From the NCBI RefSeq assembly GCF_000024345.1, contig NC_013729.1, forward strand, positions 2,294,001 through 2,358,000: a DNA stretch of 64,000 nt, in the 5' to 3' direction. The translations under genes and the position numbers were made by a program. The notes beneath the pieces are model-generated. The model was not told the origin of the DNA and did no database searches. It saw only the letters and a program-made list of their open reading frames with translations. This document shows, one piece after another, positions 36,452 through 44,384 of this stretch (its first letter is position 1; the number at the start of each line of letters is the position of its first letter). The DNA comes from Kribbella flavida DSM 17836. GTDB taxonomy: Bacteria > Actinomycetota > Actinomycetes > Propionibacteriales > Kribbellaceae.

Positions 36452-37401
36452 GGGTGGTCGTCCTCGGTGCCGGGGTCAGCGGCCTGTCCACGGCTCTGCT
36501 GCTGCGCGAGCGCGGTGCGGATGTGGTCGTGGTGAGCGCCGACGCCACCGAGGCGACGACGTCTCACCTCGCGGCAGCCGTCTGGTTCCCCACCTCCGCA
36601 GGGCCGGCCGACAAGGTCACCGGCTGGGGCAGTACGACGTACGACGTGCTGGCGGCGGAGGCGGAGCGCGGCGTGCCGGGGGTGGTGATGCGGGAGTCCC
36701 TCGTGGTCTACCGGGCCGAGCCTGGTCCGCAGCCGTGGGCCGCGGCGGTCGGTGAGGTGCGGCCGGCGACGAAGGACGAGCTTCCGGCCGGCTACTCGCA
36801 CGGGCTCCGCTTCACCGTTCCCCTGGTGGAGATGCCGACGTATCTGCCGCGCCTGCGGCAGCGCTACTTGGACACTGGCGGCCGGCACGTCGTACGCCGG
36901 GTCGCCGGCCTGGCCGAACTGCTCGACCTCGCTCCCGACGTGATCGTCAACTGCGCGGGCCTGGCCGCCGGAGAGCTGGTCGGCGACCGTACGACGTACC
37001 CGATCCGCGGCCAGATCGTCCGGGTGCGCAACCCGGGCGTGCGCCTGTCGGTGCGTGACGAGCACCATCCGGCCGGCCGGGCCTACGTCCATCCGCGCTC
37101 CGACGACTGCATCCTCGGCGGCACGCTCGACCAGGGCGTCTGGGACACCGCCGTCGACGACGCGACCACCGCCTCGATCGTGGCCCGCTGCACCGATCTG
37201 GTGCCCGCACTGGCCGGCGCCGAGGTCATCGAGGCGCTGGTGGGCCTGCGCCCGGGCCGTCCCGAGGTGCGGCTCGAGCGGGACGAGCAGCTGCTCCCGG
37301 GCGTGCCGGTCGTGCACAACTACGGCCACGGCGGCAGCGGCATCACCCTGGGCTGGGGCTGTGCGCAGGAGGCGGCCCAGCTCGTCACAGAGTCGAGGTG
37401 A
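36448..37401 (+). CDS. D-amino-acid oxidase-type FAD oxidoreductase
   Basis: 317 aa from ATG 36448. An FAD Rossmann motif opens the protein: VVVLGAGVSGLSTALLL (GxGxxG). HLAAAVWFPTSAGPADKVTG, NCAGLAAGELVGDRTTYPIR with GQIVRVRNPG, HPRSDDCILGGTLDQGVWDT, GLRPGRPEVRLE and the end NYGHGGSGITLGWGCAQEAA match DAAO. In DAAO, the active-site Tyr and Arg bind the substrate carboxylate; the Arg of VGLRPGRPEVRLE fits. It oxidises D-amino acids to keto acids, ammonia and H2O2. Confidence 0.9.
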   Translation: MRVVVLGAGVSGLSTALLLRERGADVVVVSADATEATTSHLAAAVWFPTSAGPADKVTGWGSTTYDVLAAEAERGVPGVVMRESLVVYRAEPGPQPWAAAVGEVRPATKDELPAGYSHGLRFTVPLVEMPTYLPRLRQRYLDTGGRHVVRRVAGLAELLDLAPDVIVNCAGLAAGELVGDRTTYPIRGQIVRVRNPGVRLSVRDEHHPAGRAYVHPRSDDCILGGTLDQGVWDTAVDDATTASIVARCTDLVPALAGAEVIEALVGLRPGRPEVRLERDEQLLPGVPVVHNYGHGGSGITLGWGCAQEAAQLVTESR

Positions 37402-37470
37402 CACGCCACTGGGCGGATTCCGGCGCGCTGGTTACTGCTCCAAGGGCGTGAATGCGGCAGACTCGCACGC

Positions 37471-39588
37471 GTGACAGCTCCTACCGCGGCCCTTGTCGAT
37501 CTGGCGGTTGCCCATGGCGTGGCGACGGAGTACTGGGACTGGCAGGGCAAACATGTGCAGGTCTCCAGGGAAGTGGTGTCGGCCGTGCTGGGCGCCCTCG
37601 GTGTGGACGCCTCCACGCCGGCCAAGGCGGCCAATGCCCTCGTCGAGTATCAGCAGTCCCGCTGGCGCCGGGTCCTGCCGCCCACGGTGGTGATGCGGAC
37701 CGGCTGGACGCCGTGGTTCGCGGTGCACGTGCCGCACGGGTCGCCGGTCGAGGTCTGGGTCGAGCTGGAGGACGGCGGCCAGCGCCGGGACGTCCCGCAG
37801 CAGCAGCGCTGGGTCGAGCCGGAGTGGGTGGACGGCGTCCAGATCGGCGAGGCGACCTTCCAGCTGCCCGGTGACCTGCCGCTCGGCTACCACCGGATCT
37901 GCGCGCGGATCGGTGGCGACCCGGAGGTGTTCACCGGCACGCTCATCGTCACCCCGCAGCGCCTCGAGCCGCAGAAGCTGGAGCGCAACTGGGGCTGGGT
38001 GCTTCAGCTGTACTCCGTGCGGTCACGCCGCTCGTGGGGCATCGGCGACCTGCACGACCTCGCCGACCTGGCCGCCTGGTCGGCCGGTGACCTGGGCGCC
38101 GGGTTCGTCCTGGTGAACCCGCTGCACGCCGCCGAGACGTCCGGCCGGATGGAGCCGTCGCCGTACCTGCCGGCGTCGCGCCGGTTCGCGAACCCGATCT
38201 ACCTGCGGATCGAGGACATCGACGAGTACGGCGACCTGGCGCCGGCCGAGCGGGACCGGGTCCGCACCCTCGGGCTGCAGACCCGGGCGCTGAACGAGGA
38301 CGCCACCGCGCTCGATCGGGACACCGTCTGGGCGGCCAAGCGGGAGGCGCTGCAGCTGCTGTTCGGCGTCCGGCCGTCGATCGGCCGGATCGCGGAGTAC
38401 GGCGCGTACTGCGATCGCGAGGGGCAGGGGCTGATCGACTTCGCCACCTGGGCCGCGATCGCGGACGTGCACGGACCGGAGTGGAGCAAGTGGCCCGAGG
38501 AGCTGCGGGACCCGGCCGCTCCGGCGGTTGTTGCTTTCCGCAACGAGAATCCGGACGCGGTGGAGTTCCACTGCTGGCTGCAGTGGCAGCTGGACGAGCA
38601 GCTGGCCCGGACCCAGGCCCGGGCCCGGAACGCCGGGATGGCGCTCGGCGTCCTGCACGACCTGGCCGTCGGGGTGCACCCGGACGGCGCCGACGCCTGG
38701 GCCCTGCAGAACGTGCTCGCGGCCGGCATCCACGTCGGCGCTCCGCCGGACGCCTTCAACCAGCAGGGCCAGGACTGGTCGCAGCCGCCGTGGCGCCCGG
38801 ACGCGCTGGCCCGGACCGGGTACGCCGCCTGGCGGGACCTGGTCCGCGCGCAGCTGCGGCACGCCGGCGGGCTGCGGATCGACCACATTCTCGGCCTGTT
38901 CCGGCTCTGGTGGGTCACCTCGCCGGAGAGCCCGACCGAAGGCACCTACATCCGCTACGACCACGAGGCGCTGATCGGGATCCTGGTCCTGGAGGCGACC
39001 CGGGCCGGGGTCGTGGTGGTGGGGGAGGACCTCGGCACGGTGGAGCCGTGGGTCCGCGACTACCTGACCGAGCGGGGCGTGCTGGGCACCTCAGTGCTGT
39101 GGTTCGAGCGGGACGACCAAGGCCGTCCGCTGCCGCCCGAGCGGTGGCGCGAGCTCTGCCTGGCCACGGTCACCACGCACGATCTGCCGCCGACCGCAGG
39201 CTACCTGGCGGGCGACCACGTCGAGCTCAGGGACCGGCTCGGCCTGCTGACCCGGCCGGTCGCCGAGGAACTGAAGGTCGACGAGGCCGAGCGGGACGCG
39301 TGGCTGAGCGCCCTGCGCGAGCGGCACCTGCTGTCCGGCCACGAGGGTGAGGTCGAGCGGATCGTCGAGGCCCTGCACCGGTACGTCGCGCACACGCCGG
39401 CCAAGCTGATCGGGGTGGCGCTGGCCGACGCGGTGGGCGAGCGGCGGACCCAGAACCAGCCCGGCACGACCGACGAGTACCCGAACTGGAGGGTCCCGCT
39501 GGGTGGTCCGGGCGGCCTGCCGATCCTGATCGAGGACCTGCCGAACAACACCCGCTTGCGCCGGCTGATCGGCGTCCTCGGACACTGA
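37471..39588 (+). CDS. malQ: 4-alpha-glucanotransferase (amylomaltase)
   Basis: 705 aa from GTG 37471. GH77 catalytic region: SRRSWGIGDLHDLADLAAWS, YLPASRRFANPIYLRIEDID, FNQQGQDWSQPPWRPDALAR, the nucleophile Asp in GGLRIDHILGLFRLWW (about 471), acid/base Glu in VVVVGEDLGTVEP (about 519) and Asp in TVTTHDLPPTAGYL (about 571). The N-terminal 165 residues are the extra beta domain of actinobacterial MalQ. It transfers alpha-1,4-glucan segments between maltodextrins in glycogen/maltose metabolism. A CAGACT box 7 bases before the GTG suggests a leaderless mRNA. Confidence 0.95.
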   Translation: MTAPTAALVDLAVAHGVATEYWDWQGKHVQVSREVVSAVLGALGVDASTPAKAANALVEYQQSRWRRVLPPTVVMRTGWTPWFAVHVPHGSPVEVWVELEDGGQRRDVPQQQRWVEPEWVDGVQIGEATFQLPGDLPLGYHRICARIGGDPEVFTGTLIVTPQRLEPQKLERNWGWVLQLYSVRSRRSWGIGDLHDLADLAAWSAGDLGAGFVLVNPLHAAETSGRMEPSPYLPASRRFANPIYLRIEDIDEYGDLAPAERDRVRTLGLQTRALNEDATALDRDTVWAAKREALQLLFGVRPSIGRIAEYGAYCDREGQGLIDFATWAAIADVHGPEWSKWPEELRDPAAPAVVAFRNENPDAVEFHCWLQWQLDEQLARTQARARNAGMALGVLHDLAVGVHPDGADAWALQNVLAAGIHVGAPPDAFNQQGQDWSQPPWRPDALARTGYAAWRDLVRAQLRHAGGLRIDHILGLFRLWWVTSPESPTEGTYIRYDHEALIGILVLEATRAGVVVVGEDLGTVEPWVRDYLTERGVLGTSVLWFERDDQGRPLPPERWRELCLATVTTHDLPPTAGYLAGDHVELRDRLGLLTRPVAEELKVDEAERDAWLSALRERHLLSGHEGEVERIVEALHRYVAHTPAKLIGVALADAVGERRTQNQPGTTDEYPNWRVPLGGPGGLPILIEDLPNNTRLRRLIGVLGH

Positions 39589-39642
39589 GCGACCGGCAGG
39601 GTCGATCGCCGGGTGACAACTTTCCGTCAGCACGTGCTCACG

Positions 39643-39680
39643 AACCGTTGACAATAGATTTGAACGGTTGTTATCTATTG
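39643..39680 (+). promoter_or_regulatory. LPMO promoter covered by two interleaved inverted repeats
   Basis: TTGACA (39648-39653) and TATCTA (39672-39677) are 18 bp apart. CAATAGAT (39652-39659)/ATCTATTG (39673-39680) is one perfect 8-bp inverted repeat. AACCGTT (39643-39649)/AACGGTT (39663-39669) is another, overlapping the -35 and spacer. The AT-rich arms stand out from the genome background. Confidence 0.7.
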
Positions 39681-39745
39681 CCAACGAAGGCGCCTTCACC
39701 TTTCCCCACCGCCCCCCTTGAACGGGAAACCGAAGGAGTGTCCGC

Positions 39746-40342
39746 ATGATGCGAGCACGCAAGTTCAGCCTGGCCGGAATCGCGGTCGGCGCCCTGTCGC
39801 TGACGGTCGCCACCTCCGTGCCGATGGCCTACGGTCACGGCTACACCAACGCACCGATCAGCCGGGCCAAGCACTGCGCGAACGGCACGGTGCAGAACTG
39901 CGGCCAGATCCAGTGGGAGCCGCAGAGCACCGAGGGCCCGAAGGGCTTCCCGAACGGCGGGCCGGCCGACGGCACGCTCTGCTCGGCCGGACTGGCGCAG
40001 TTCGACCAGCTCAACGACCAGCGCGGCGGTGCCTGGCCGGCCACCCAGCTGGTCTCCGGCCAGAACTACACGTTCCGCTGGCGCCTGACCGCGGCGCACA
40101 GCACCACCGACTTCAAGTACTACATCACCAAGCCGGGCTGGAACCAGAACGCCCGGCTGACCCGCTCCGCGCTCGAGCTCACGCCGTTCCTGACCGTGCC
40201 GATGAACGGCGCACGCCCGGCCAACGACGTCGCGCACACCGGCCGGGTGCCGGCCCGGACCGGACGGCACATGATCCTCGCCGTCTGGACGATCGCCGAC
40301 ACCGCGAACGCCTTCTACCAGTGCTCCGACGTCCGCTTCTGA
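39746..40342 (+). CDS. Lytic polysaccharide monooxygenase, AA10 (chitin/cellulose-active type)
   Basis: 198 aa from ATG 39746. Signal peptide 1-30, cleaved after AYG so that His31 becomes the N-terminal copper ligand (HGYTNAPISRAKHC). The second ligand is His118 in FRWRLTAAHSTTDF and the axial position is Phe190 in ADTANAFYQCSDV. Four Cys (44, 52, 79, 193) can make two disulfides. It is a single catalytic domain with no CBM, like many chitin-active AA10s. It cleaves crystalline chitin or cellulose oxidatively with H2O2/O2. Monocistronic, with its own operator-rich promoter and strong terminator, so it is probably induced by chitooligosaccharides or another sugar signal. Confidence 0.93.
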   Translation: MMRARKFSLAGIAVGALSLTVATSVPMAYGHGYTNAPISRAKHCANGTVQNCGQIQWEPQSTEGPKGFPNGGPADGTLCSAGLAQFDQLNDQRGGAWPATQLVSGQNYTFRWRLTAAHSTTDFKYYITKPGWNQNARLTRSALELTPFLTVPMNGARPANDVAHTGRVPARTGRHMILAVWTIADTANAFYQCSDVRF

Positions 40343-40378
40343 CCGCCCGGGTGCGGTAGCAGCCGTCCTGGGTCCGAG

Positions 40379-40416
40379 CGCTCCTCGAAACCTACCGCCC
40401 CAGGTTTCGAGGAGCG
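40379..40416. terminator. Terminator after the LPMO gene
   Basis: A perfect 15-bp stem, CGCTCCTCGAAACCT/AGGTTTCGAGGAGCG, with an 8-base loop. Confidence 0.9.
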
Positions 40417-40448
40417 TCCCCTGTGGCCATCGGAACAGGGTGATGGCC

Positions 40449-40454
40449 TAGGCT
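40449..40454 (+). promoter_or_regulatory. Leaderless -10 box TAGGCT for the 93-aa membrane protein
   Basis: TAGGCT ends 7 bases before GTG 40462. Confidence 0.55.
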
Positions 40455-40461
40455 TCGGAGT

Positions 40462-40743
40462 GTGATTCCTCAGCTCTCCGGCCACACCCTGCTGGTGTTC
40501 GTCGGCATCCCGGCGCTGATCATCGCGGTGGTGGCGTTGCTCGTCTTCGCCTCGTCGATCGCGCGCGGCCCGCGCTACCGCCCGGGCCTGTCCTGGTGGG
40601 CGCCGCCGGTCTGGATCAACGGCCCGGTGACGACCAAGCCGGACCCGGCCAACCTGCCCGAACTGCCGGCCGGCAGCTCGCCGTCCGCGACCGCCCCGCA
40701 GGCCGTCGCCCGATCGACCGGAGGCGCAAGTGCCAGCTGGTGA
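40462..40743 (+). CDS. Small single-span membrane protein
   Basis: 93 aa from GTG 40462. One strong membrane segment (about 9-31: LLVFVGIPALIIAVVALLVF), then a short cytoplasmic or external part RGPRYRPGLSWWAPPVWING with Trp-Trp-Ala-Pro-Pro, and a Pro/Ala/Ser-rich tail. No family name is known to me, but the RPGxxWWAPPVW block looks conserved. It overlaps the DUF5130 gene by 14 bases, and the two are almost certainly co-translated. Confidence 0.75.
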   Translation: MIPQLSGHTLLVFVGIPALIIAVVALLVFASSIARGPRYRPGLSWWAPPVWINGPVTTKPDPANLPELPAGSSPSATAPQAVARSTGGASASW

Positions 40744-41128
40744 CGCTTTCACCCACGACCAGCTGCTCGACATCGAGCGCGCGGTCCGGCACGCCGAGAC
40801 CGTGTCCGGCCTGCACTTCTCGGTCTACGTCGGCGGCGCGGACTCCGAGACCCGCCCGTTCGCGCTCGAGCTGCTGAACGAGCTGCCCGACCCCGACCGC
40901 ACCGTGCTGGTGTACGTCGACCCGGCCGGCCGCCGGCTGGAGATCGTCACCGGGGCCGCCGCCAAGCGCCAGCTGTCGGACCAGTCGGCCGGTCTCGCCG
41001 CGCTGACCATGCAGACGTCGTTCGCCACCGGTGACCTCACCGGTGGACTGGTGACCGGCATCCAGCAGCTCGGGGACCACGCGCACCAGGCGCCGCTGCT
41101 GCACGCCAACGAGCCGCACCAGCAGTAG
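40730..41128 (+). CDS. DUF5130 family protein
   Basis: 132 aa from GTG 40730. The sequence matches the actinobacterial DUF5130/TPM-like pattern: FTHDQLLDIERAVRHAETVS, then GLHFSVYVGGADSETRPFAL, RTVLVYVDPAGRRLEIVTG and AAAKRQLSDQSAGLAALTM. The fold is related to TPM phosphatase domains, but the function of DUF5130 is unknown. It overlaps the membrane-protein gene upstream, and a physical interaction is plausible. Confidence 0.85.
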   Translation: MPAGDAFTHDQLLDIERAVRHAETVSGLHFSVYVGGADSETRPFALELLNELPDPDRTVLVYVDPAGRRLEIVTGAAAKRQLSDQSAGLAALTMQTSFATGDLTGGLVTGIQQLGDHAHQAPLLHANEPHQQ

Positions 41129-41158
41129 CTGCCGCGGGCGTTCTCCTGGAAGGACCTG

Positions 41159-41785
41159 ATGAGCACGGTACGTCGGTCGGCCCGCGAGCTGCGGCCGGTG
41201 GAGATCCCGGCCGGTGACTTCCTGCTGCGGCCGTTCACCCCGGCGGACGAGCCCGGCGTCGCCGTCGCGATGACCGACCCGGACATCCTGCGCTGGACCG
41301 CCGGTTCGGCGGTGCTCGGGCTCCCGGCCGATCAGCGCGCCCGTGGCTGGCTGCAACCGCGGCTCGAGGGCTGGTCGATGGGACATGCGATGTTCGCCGT
41401 CACCGACACGGCCTCCGGCGAGCTGCTCGGCTCGGTGACGCTGCGAGACGTGCACCGGGTCCCGGACCAGGCGGTCGCCGCCTACTGGATCACGCCGGCC
41501 GCCAGAGGCCGCCGGCTCGCCGCGCGGGCCCTGGACGCCGCGTCACGCTGGGCGTTCACGCCTTCGGAGGGCGGCGGCGCCGGGCTGCACCGTCTGTCAC
41601 TGGACCACGCCCTGGTCAACAAGGGGTCCTGCCGCGTCGCGACCACCGCGGGGTACCAGCTCGAGGGCACCATGCGCGACTACTACGTCGAGGTCACCGG
41701 CCGGCGGCACGACTCCCACCTGCACGCCCGGCTCGCGACCGACCGCGTGCCGCGGATCGCGGCTCCCGGCACGCAGGCTGAGTGA
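41159..41785 (+). CDS. GNAT acetyltransferase (RimJ/RimL type)
   Basis: 208 aa from ATG 41159, SD GGAAGGA 7 bases upstream. The features are FLLRPFTPADEPGVAVAMTD, then SVTLRDVHRVPDQAVAAYWI, TPAARGRRLAARALDAASRW (acetyl-CoA motif, the usual RGxGxA appearing as RGRRLA) and HRLSLDHALVNKGSCRVATT, AGYQLEGTMRDYY. This is the acetyltransf_3 pattern of ribosomal-protein or antibiotic acetyltransferases. The target is unknown. It is convergent with the SPOR-like gene. Confidence 0.9.
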   Translation: MSTVRRSARELRPVEIPAGDFLLRPFTPADEPGVAVAMTDPDILRWTAGSAVLGLPADQRARGWLQPRLEGWSMGHAMFAVTDTASGELLGSVTLRDVHRVPDQAVAAYWITPAARGRRLAARALDAASRWAFTPSEGGGAGLHRLSLDHALVNKGSCRVATTAGYQLEGTMRDYYVEVTGRRHDSHLHARLATDRVPRIAAPGTQAE

Positions 41786-41831
41786 GGTCAGCCCGCGGCG
41801 CTCGGCGGCGAAGGTCAGCCCGCGGCGCTCG
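41786..41831. repeat. 27-bp tandem duplication at the SPOR-gene 3' end
   Basis: GGTCAGCCCGCGGCGCTCG occurs at 41786-41804 and again at 41813-41831. The duplication carries the stop codon of the minus-strand gene, so its stop context is repeated just downstream. Confidence 0.8.
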
Positions 41832-42957
41832 CCGGCTCGTACGTCGGGCAGGCGTTGTTCGCGTGGATCCGCTGGATCTTCGGTGACACGCACAGGTTGA
41901 TCGCGGCCTCGGACGACGTCGCCGGGCCGATGTAGACGATCCAGGCGTCGGAGACCGGCCGCAGGTCGCTGGTCGTCAGCCCCGGGTACTGCCCGGTCGC
42001 GAGCAGGGCCTTCGCCGGTACGCCGGCCTTGATCAGCTGGCCGGCCAGATCCTTGGCCAGCTGGTCGGCCGCCATGCCCGCGTCGGTCGGGTAGGTGTCG
42101 AGCACGGCGATCCACTGGCCGCGCCGGAACTTCGGCGACTCCGGCCCGGTGTTCGGCGGCGCCGACGAGGCCGAGGGGGTGACGGCCGGCTTGCGGTCGG
42201 CCTTGGCGGTGCTCGGCAGGGCGGGCGCGGGTTCGGTGCTCGGCGGCGCGGAGGTCGCGGTGTCACGCACGGTGCCGGAGCCGGCCTGCGGGTCCGGCGT
42301 GGTGCCGTTGCTCAGGATGAAGCCGAACGTGCCGAGAATCGCCGTGCTCGCGACCACGGCCGCGCCGATCACGGCGGACGAGCGCTTGCGCCCGCCTCCG
42401 GTGCCGCCTCCGGTACCGCGGCCACGCCGGCCGCCGTTGCCGCCGTTGCCGGCTGTACCGTGCCCTGCGCCATCGCCGGAGCGGTCTGCGCGCCGGCCGC
42501 GTGACGGCACTGCGGAGCTGGTCCGGGCGCTCCGGCTCGCGCGGTGGCCGCCGGTCGGGCGGACGGCGTCAGCGAGCGGGTAGTAGTCGGTCTCCTCGGC
42601 GAGCGCGTACGTCGTCGCGTGCGCGGCGGCGACGTGCCGCGAGGGCGTGGTGTCGAGCAGCCCGTCGAACGGTGCCGCGCCGAGCCGGACGCCGGCGCCG
42701 GTGTCGACCGCCCGGTCGGACCCGGCCGGGGCGCCGATCAGTACGTCGGGGCCCGACGACCGGCCGATCGCCACCTGGGGCAGCGGCACGGTCGACCGGC
42801 CGACGATCCGGTCGGCGGCCTGCTCGGCGGCCTGCTCGGCGGGCGTCGCGGTGGACGTGCCGGGAGACGTCGCTGGGGGTCGCGGCGACGGCGCGAAGGC
42901 GGTACCGGCGGCGTTGGCCAGGTCCGCCGCGGGATTTCGGTGGTCCAGATGCGTCAC
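41815..42957 (-). CDS. Single-span membrane protein with C-terminal SPOR-like domain
   Basis: 380 aa from GTG 42957, with AGGACC upstream. Residues 1-190 are Ala/Thr/Gly-rich and probably disordered. A basic patch (RKRSSAVIG) precedes one membrane segment at about 196-217. A Thr/Pro/Ser-rich linker leads to residues about 285-380, which read GQWIAVLDTYPTDAGMAADQ, LAKDLAGQLIKAGVPAKALL, then YPGLTTSDLRPVSDAWIVYI, a pattern like SPOR/sporulation-type domains (GxWxVxLgSy...YpgLrpGYWVVyxGpF). SPOR domains bind denuded peptidoglycan, often at septa. The assignment of SPOR is by pattern and moderate. Confidence 0.65.
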   Translation of the reverse strand: MTHLDHRNPAADLANAAGTAFAPSPRPPATSPGTSTATPAEQAAEQAADRIVGRSTVPLPQVAIGRSSGPDVLIGAPAGSDRAVDTGAGVRLGAAPFDGLLDTTPSRHVAAAHATTYALAEETDYYPLADAVRPTGGHRASRSARTSSAVPSRGRRADRSGDGAGHGTAGNGGNGGRRGRGTGGGTGGGRKRSSAVIGAAVVASTAILGTFGFILSNGTTPDPQAGSGTVRDTATSAPPSTEPAPALPSTAKADRKPAVTPSASSAPPNTGPESPKFRRGQWIAVLDTYPTDAGMAADQLAKDLAGQLIKAGVPAKALLATGQYPGLTTSDLRPVSDAWIVYIGPATSSEAAINLCVSPKIQRIHANNACPTYEPASAAG

Positions 42958-43229
42958 GGCAAAGGTCCTCCCCAGTTCCTTTCCCTCGGATTCCGGATCA
43001 GCTTAAGCCTGATCCACCCGAGAAGTGAGTGCTCTTCAGGTGCCGGAAATCTCTTTGTTTCCGCCGGAACGCGGACCGGAGCCGACCTGCGACTGTGTGC
43101 TGACCAGCAAACGTTTGACTGTCACGGGTAGCGTTCGCGCTACCACTGTCCGGGTTCACGGGTGATGGTGGAGAGCTCCGGCCGTTGGCAACGTGGTGGA
43201 AAACCATTCACCTCCCGGAGGAGTTATCC
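42958..43229. promoter_or_regulatory. Divergent intergenic region with a UUCG hairpin
   Basis: It separates the SPOR-like and serine-hydrolase genes. TTGACT at 43115-43120 is a possible -35. Just downstream GGTAGCG (43127-43133) and CGCTACC (43138-43144) enclose TTCG, a perfect 7-bp hairpin with a UUCG tetraloop in the 5' leader of the hydrolase. SD GGAGGAG is at 43217-43223. Confidence 0.55.
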
Positions 43230-44363
43230 GTGCCCATCAAGACGCTGCTGGCCGCCGTTCTGGCGCTCTCCGTCGTACCGGTCGCACCTGCCGTCGCCCG
43301 GCCCGATCCGTTGCGGCAGGACGCGGAACAGATCACCGCGGTCGGAGTCACCGGGGTGCTGGCGCGCACCACCTCGCAGTACGGGCGGTCCCGGACCGTG
43401 ACCGACGGCGTCGCCGAGCTCGGCCGGCGTCGACCTCCGCGTGCCGACGGCTACTTCCGGATCGGCAGCACCAACAAGACCCTGGTGGCGACCGTTGTGC
43501 TGCAACTCGTCGGCGAGAACCGGATGCGGCTCGACGACACCGTGGAGAAGTGGCTGCCCGGCTACGTCCGCGGCAACGGCAACGACGGCCGGCTGATCAC
43601 GGTCCGGCAGTTGCTGCAGCACACCGCCGGCATCTACGACGGCAATTTCCCGTCCATCGACACCGCCGAGCAGTACTACCAGCGCCGGTTCGCGATCCAC
43701 ACCGAGGAGGAGATCGTCCGGGCCGGGCTCAGCCACGCGCCGGACTTCGCCCCCGGCACCGGCTGGAAGTACTCGAACACCGGCTACGACCTGGTCGGCC
43801 TGGTCATCAAGGCGGTCACCGGGCGGCGCTGGTACGACGAGGTCGAGCGGCGCATCGTCCGCCCGCTGGGACTGCGGCACACCTACTGGCCGGGCACGAG
43901 TCCCGGGATCAAGCAGCCGCACGCCAAGGGCTACACCCGGTTCGCCGCAGGGGAGCGGTACGTCGACACCACCCAGCTGATCGACGTCGACGCGTCCGGC
44001 GGGTACATCTCCACGCTCGCGGACCTCGACACGTTCCAGCGGGCGCTGTTCGACGGGCGGCTGCTCGGCCGGGCCGAGCTGCGAGAGATGACCCGGACAG
44101 TGCCGGTCGACGAGACCGCGACCCAGCTGTGGCCGGGGGCGCGCTACGGACTCGGACTGTTCTCCCGCGATCTGGCCTGCGGCGGCACCGTGTGGATCCC
44201 GGGCGGCGACCAGCTCGGCTATCGCACCCGGCTGGCCGTGACCGGCGACGGGGAGCGCAGTGCGGTGGTGTCGATGTCGTCGCAGCTGTACGACTCGCTC
44301 GACGTCGTCTTCGCGCAGGACAACGCGGCCCGGCGGCTGATCGACCGGGCGATCTGTTCCTGA
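43230..44363 (+). CDS. Secreted serine hydrolase (beta-lactamase/D-Ala-D-Ala carboxypeptidase-like)
   Basis: 377 aa from GTG 43230, 6 bases after GGAGGAG. A signal peptide occupies about 1-23 (PIKTLLAAVLALSVVPVAPA, VA). Catalytic S80-T-N-K83 sits in FRIGSTNKTLVA and Y181-S-N183 in GWKYSNTGYDL, the Ser/Lys/Tyr of class C beta-lactamases and DD-peptidases. ITVRQLLQHTAGI is also typical. The third box (KTG/HxG) is not obvious; GGDQLGYRTRLAV stands in its place. It acts outside the cell on peptidoglycan or D-amino peptides. Confidence 0.88.
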   Translation: MPIKTLLAAVLALSVVPVAPAVARPDPLRQDAEQITAVGVTGVLARTTSQYGRSRTVTDGVAELGRRRPPRADGYFRIGSTNKTLVATVVLQLVGENRMRLDDTVEKWLPGYVRGNGNDGRLITVRQLLQHTAGIYDGNFPSIDTAEQYYQRRFAIHTEEEIVRAGLSHAPDFAPGTGWKYSNTGYDLVGLVIKAVTGRRWYDEVERRIVRPLGLRHTYWPGTSPGIKQPHAKGYTRFAAGERYVDTTQLIDVDASGGYISTLADLDTFQRALFDGRLLGRAELREMTRTVPVDETATQLWPGARYGLGLFSRDLACGGTVWIPGGDQLGYRTRLAVTGDGERSAVVSMSSQLYDSLDVVFAQDNAARRLIDRAICS

Positions 44364-44384
44364 CCGCGGCGGAGCGGCCTGCGG

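Noticed and set aside
43230..44363. Beta-lactamase resistance gene
   Set aside because: Motifs are those of the broad serine hydrolase/DD-peptidase family; resistance cannot be inferred.
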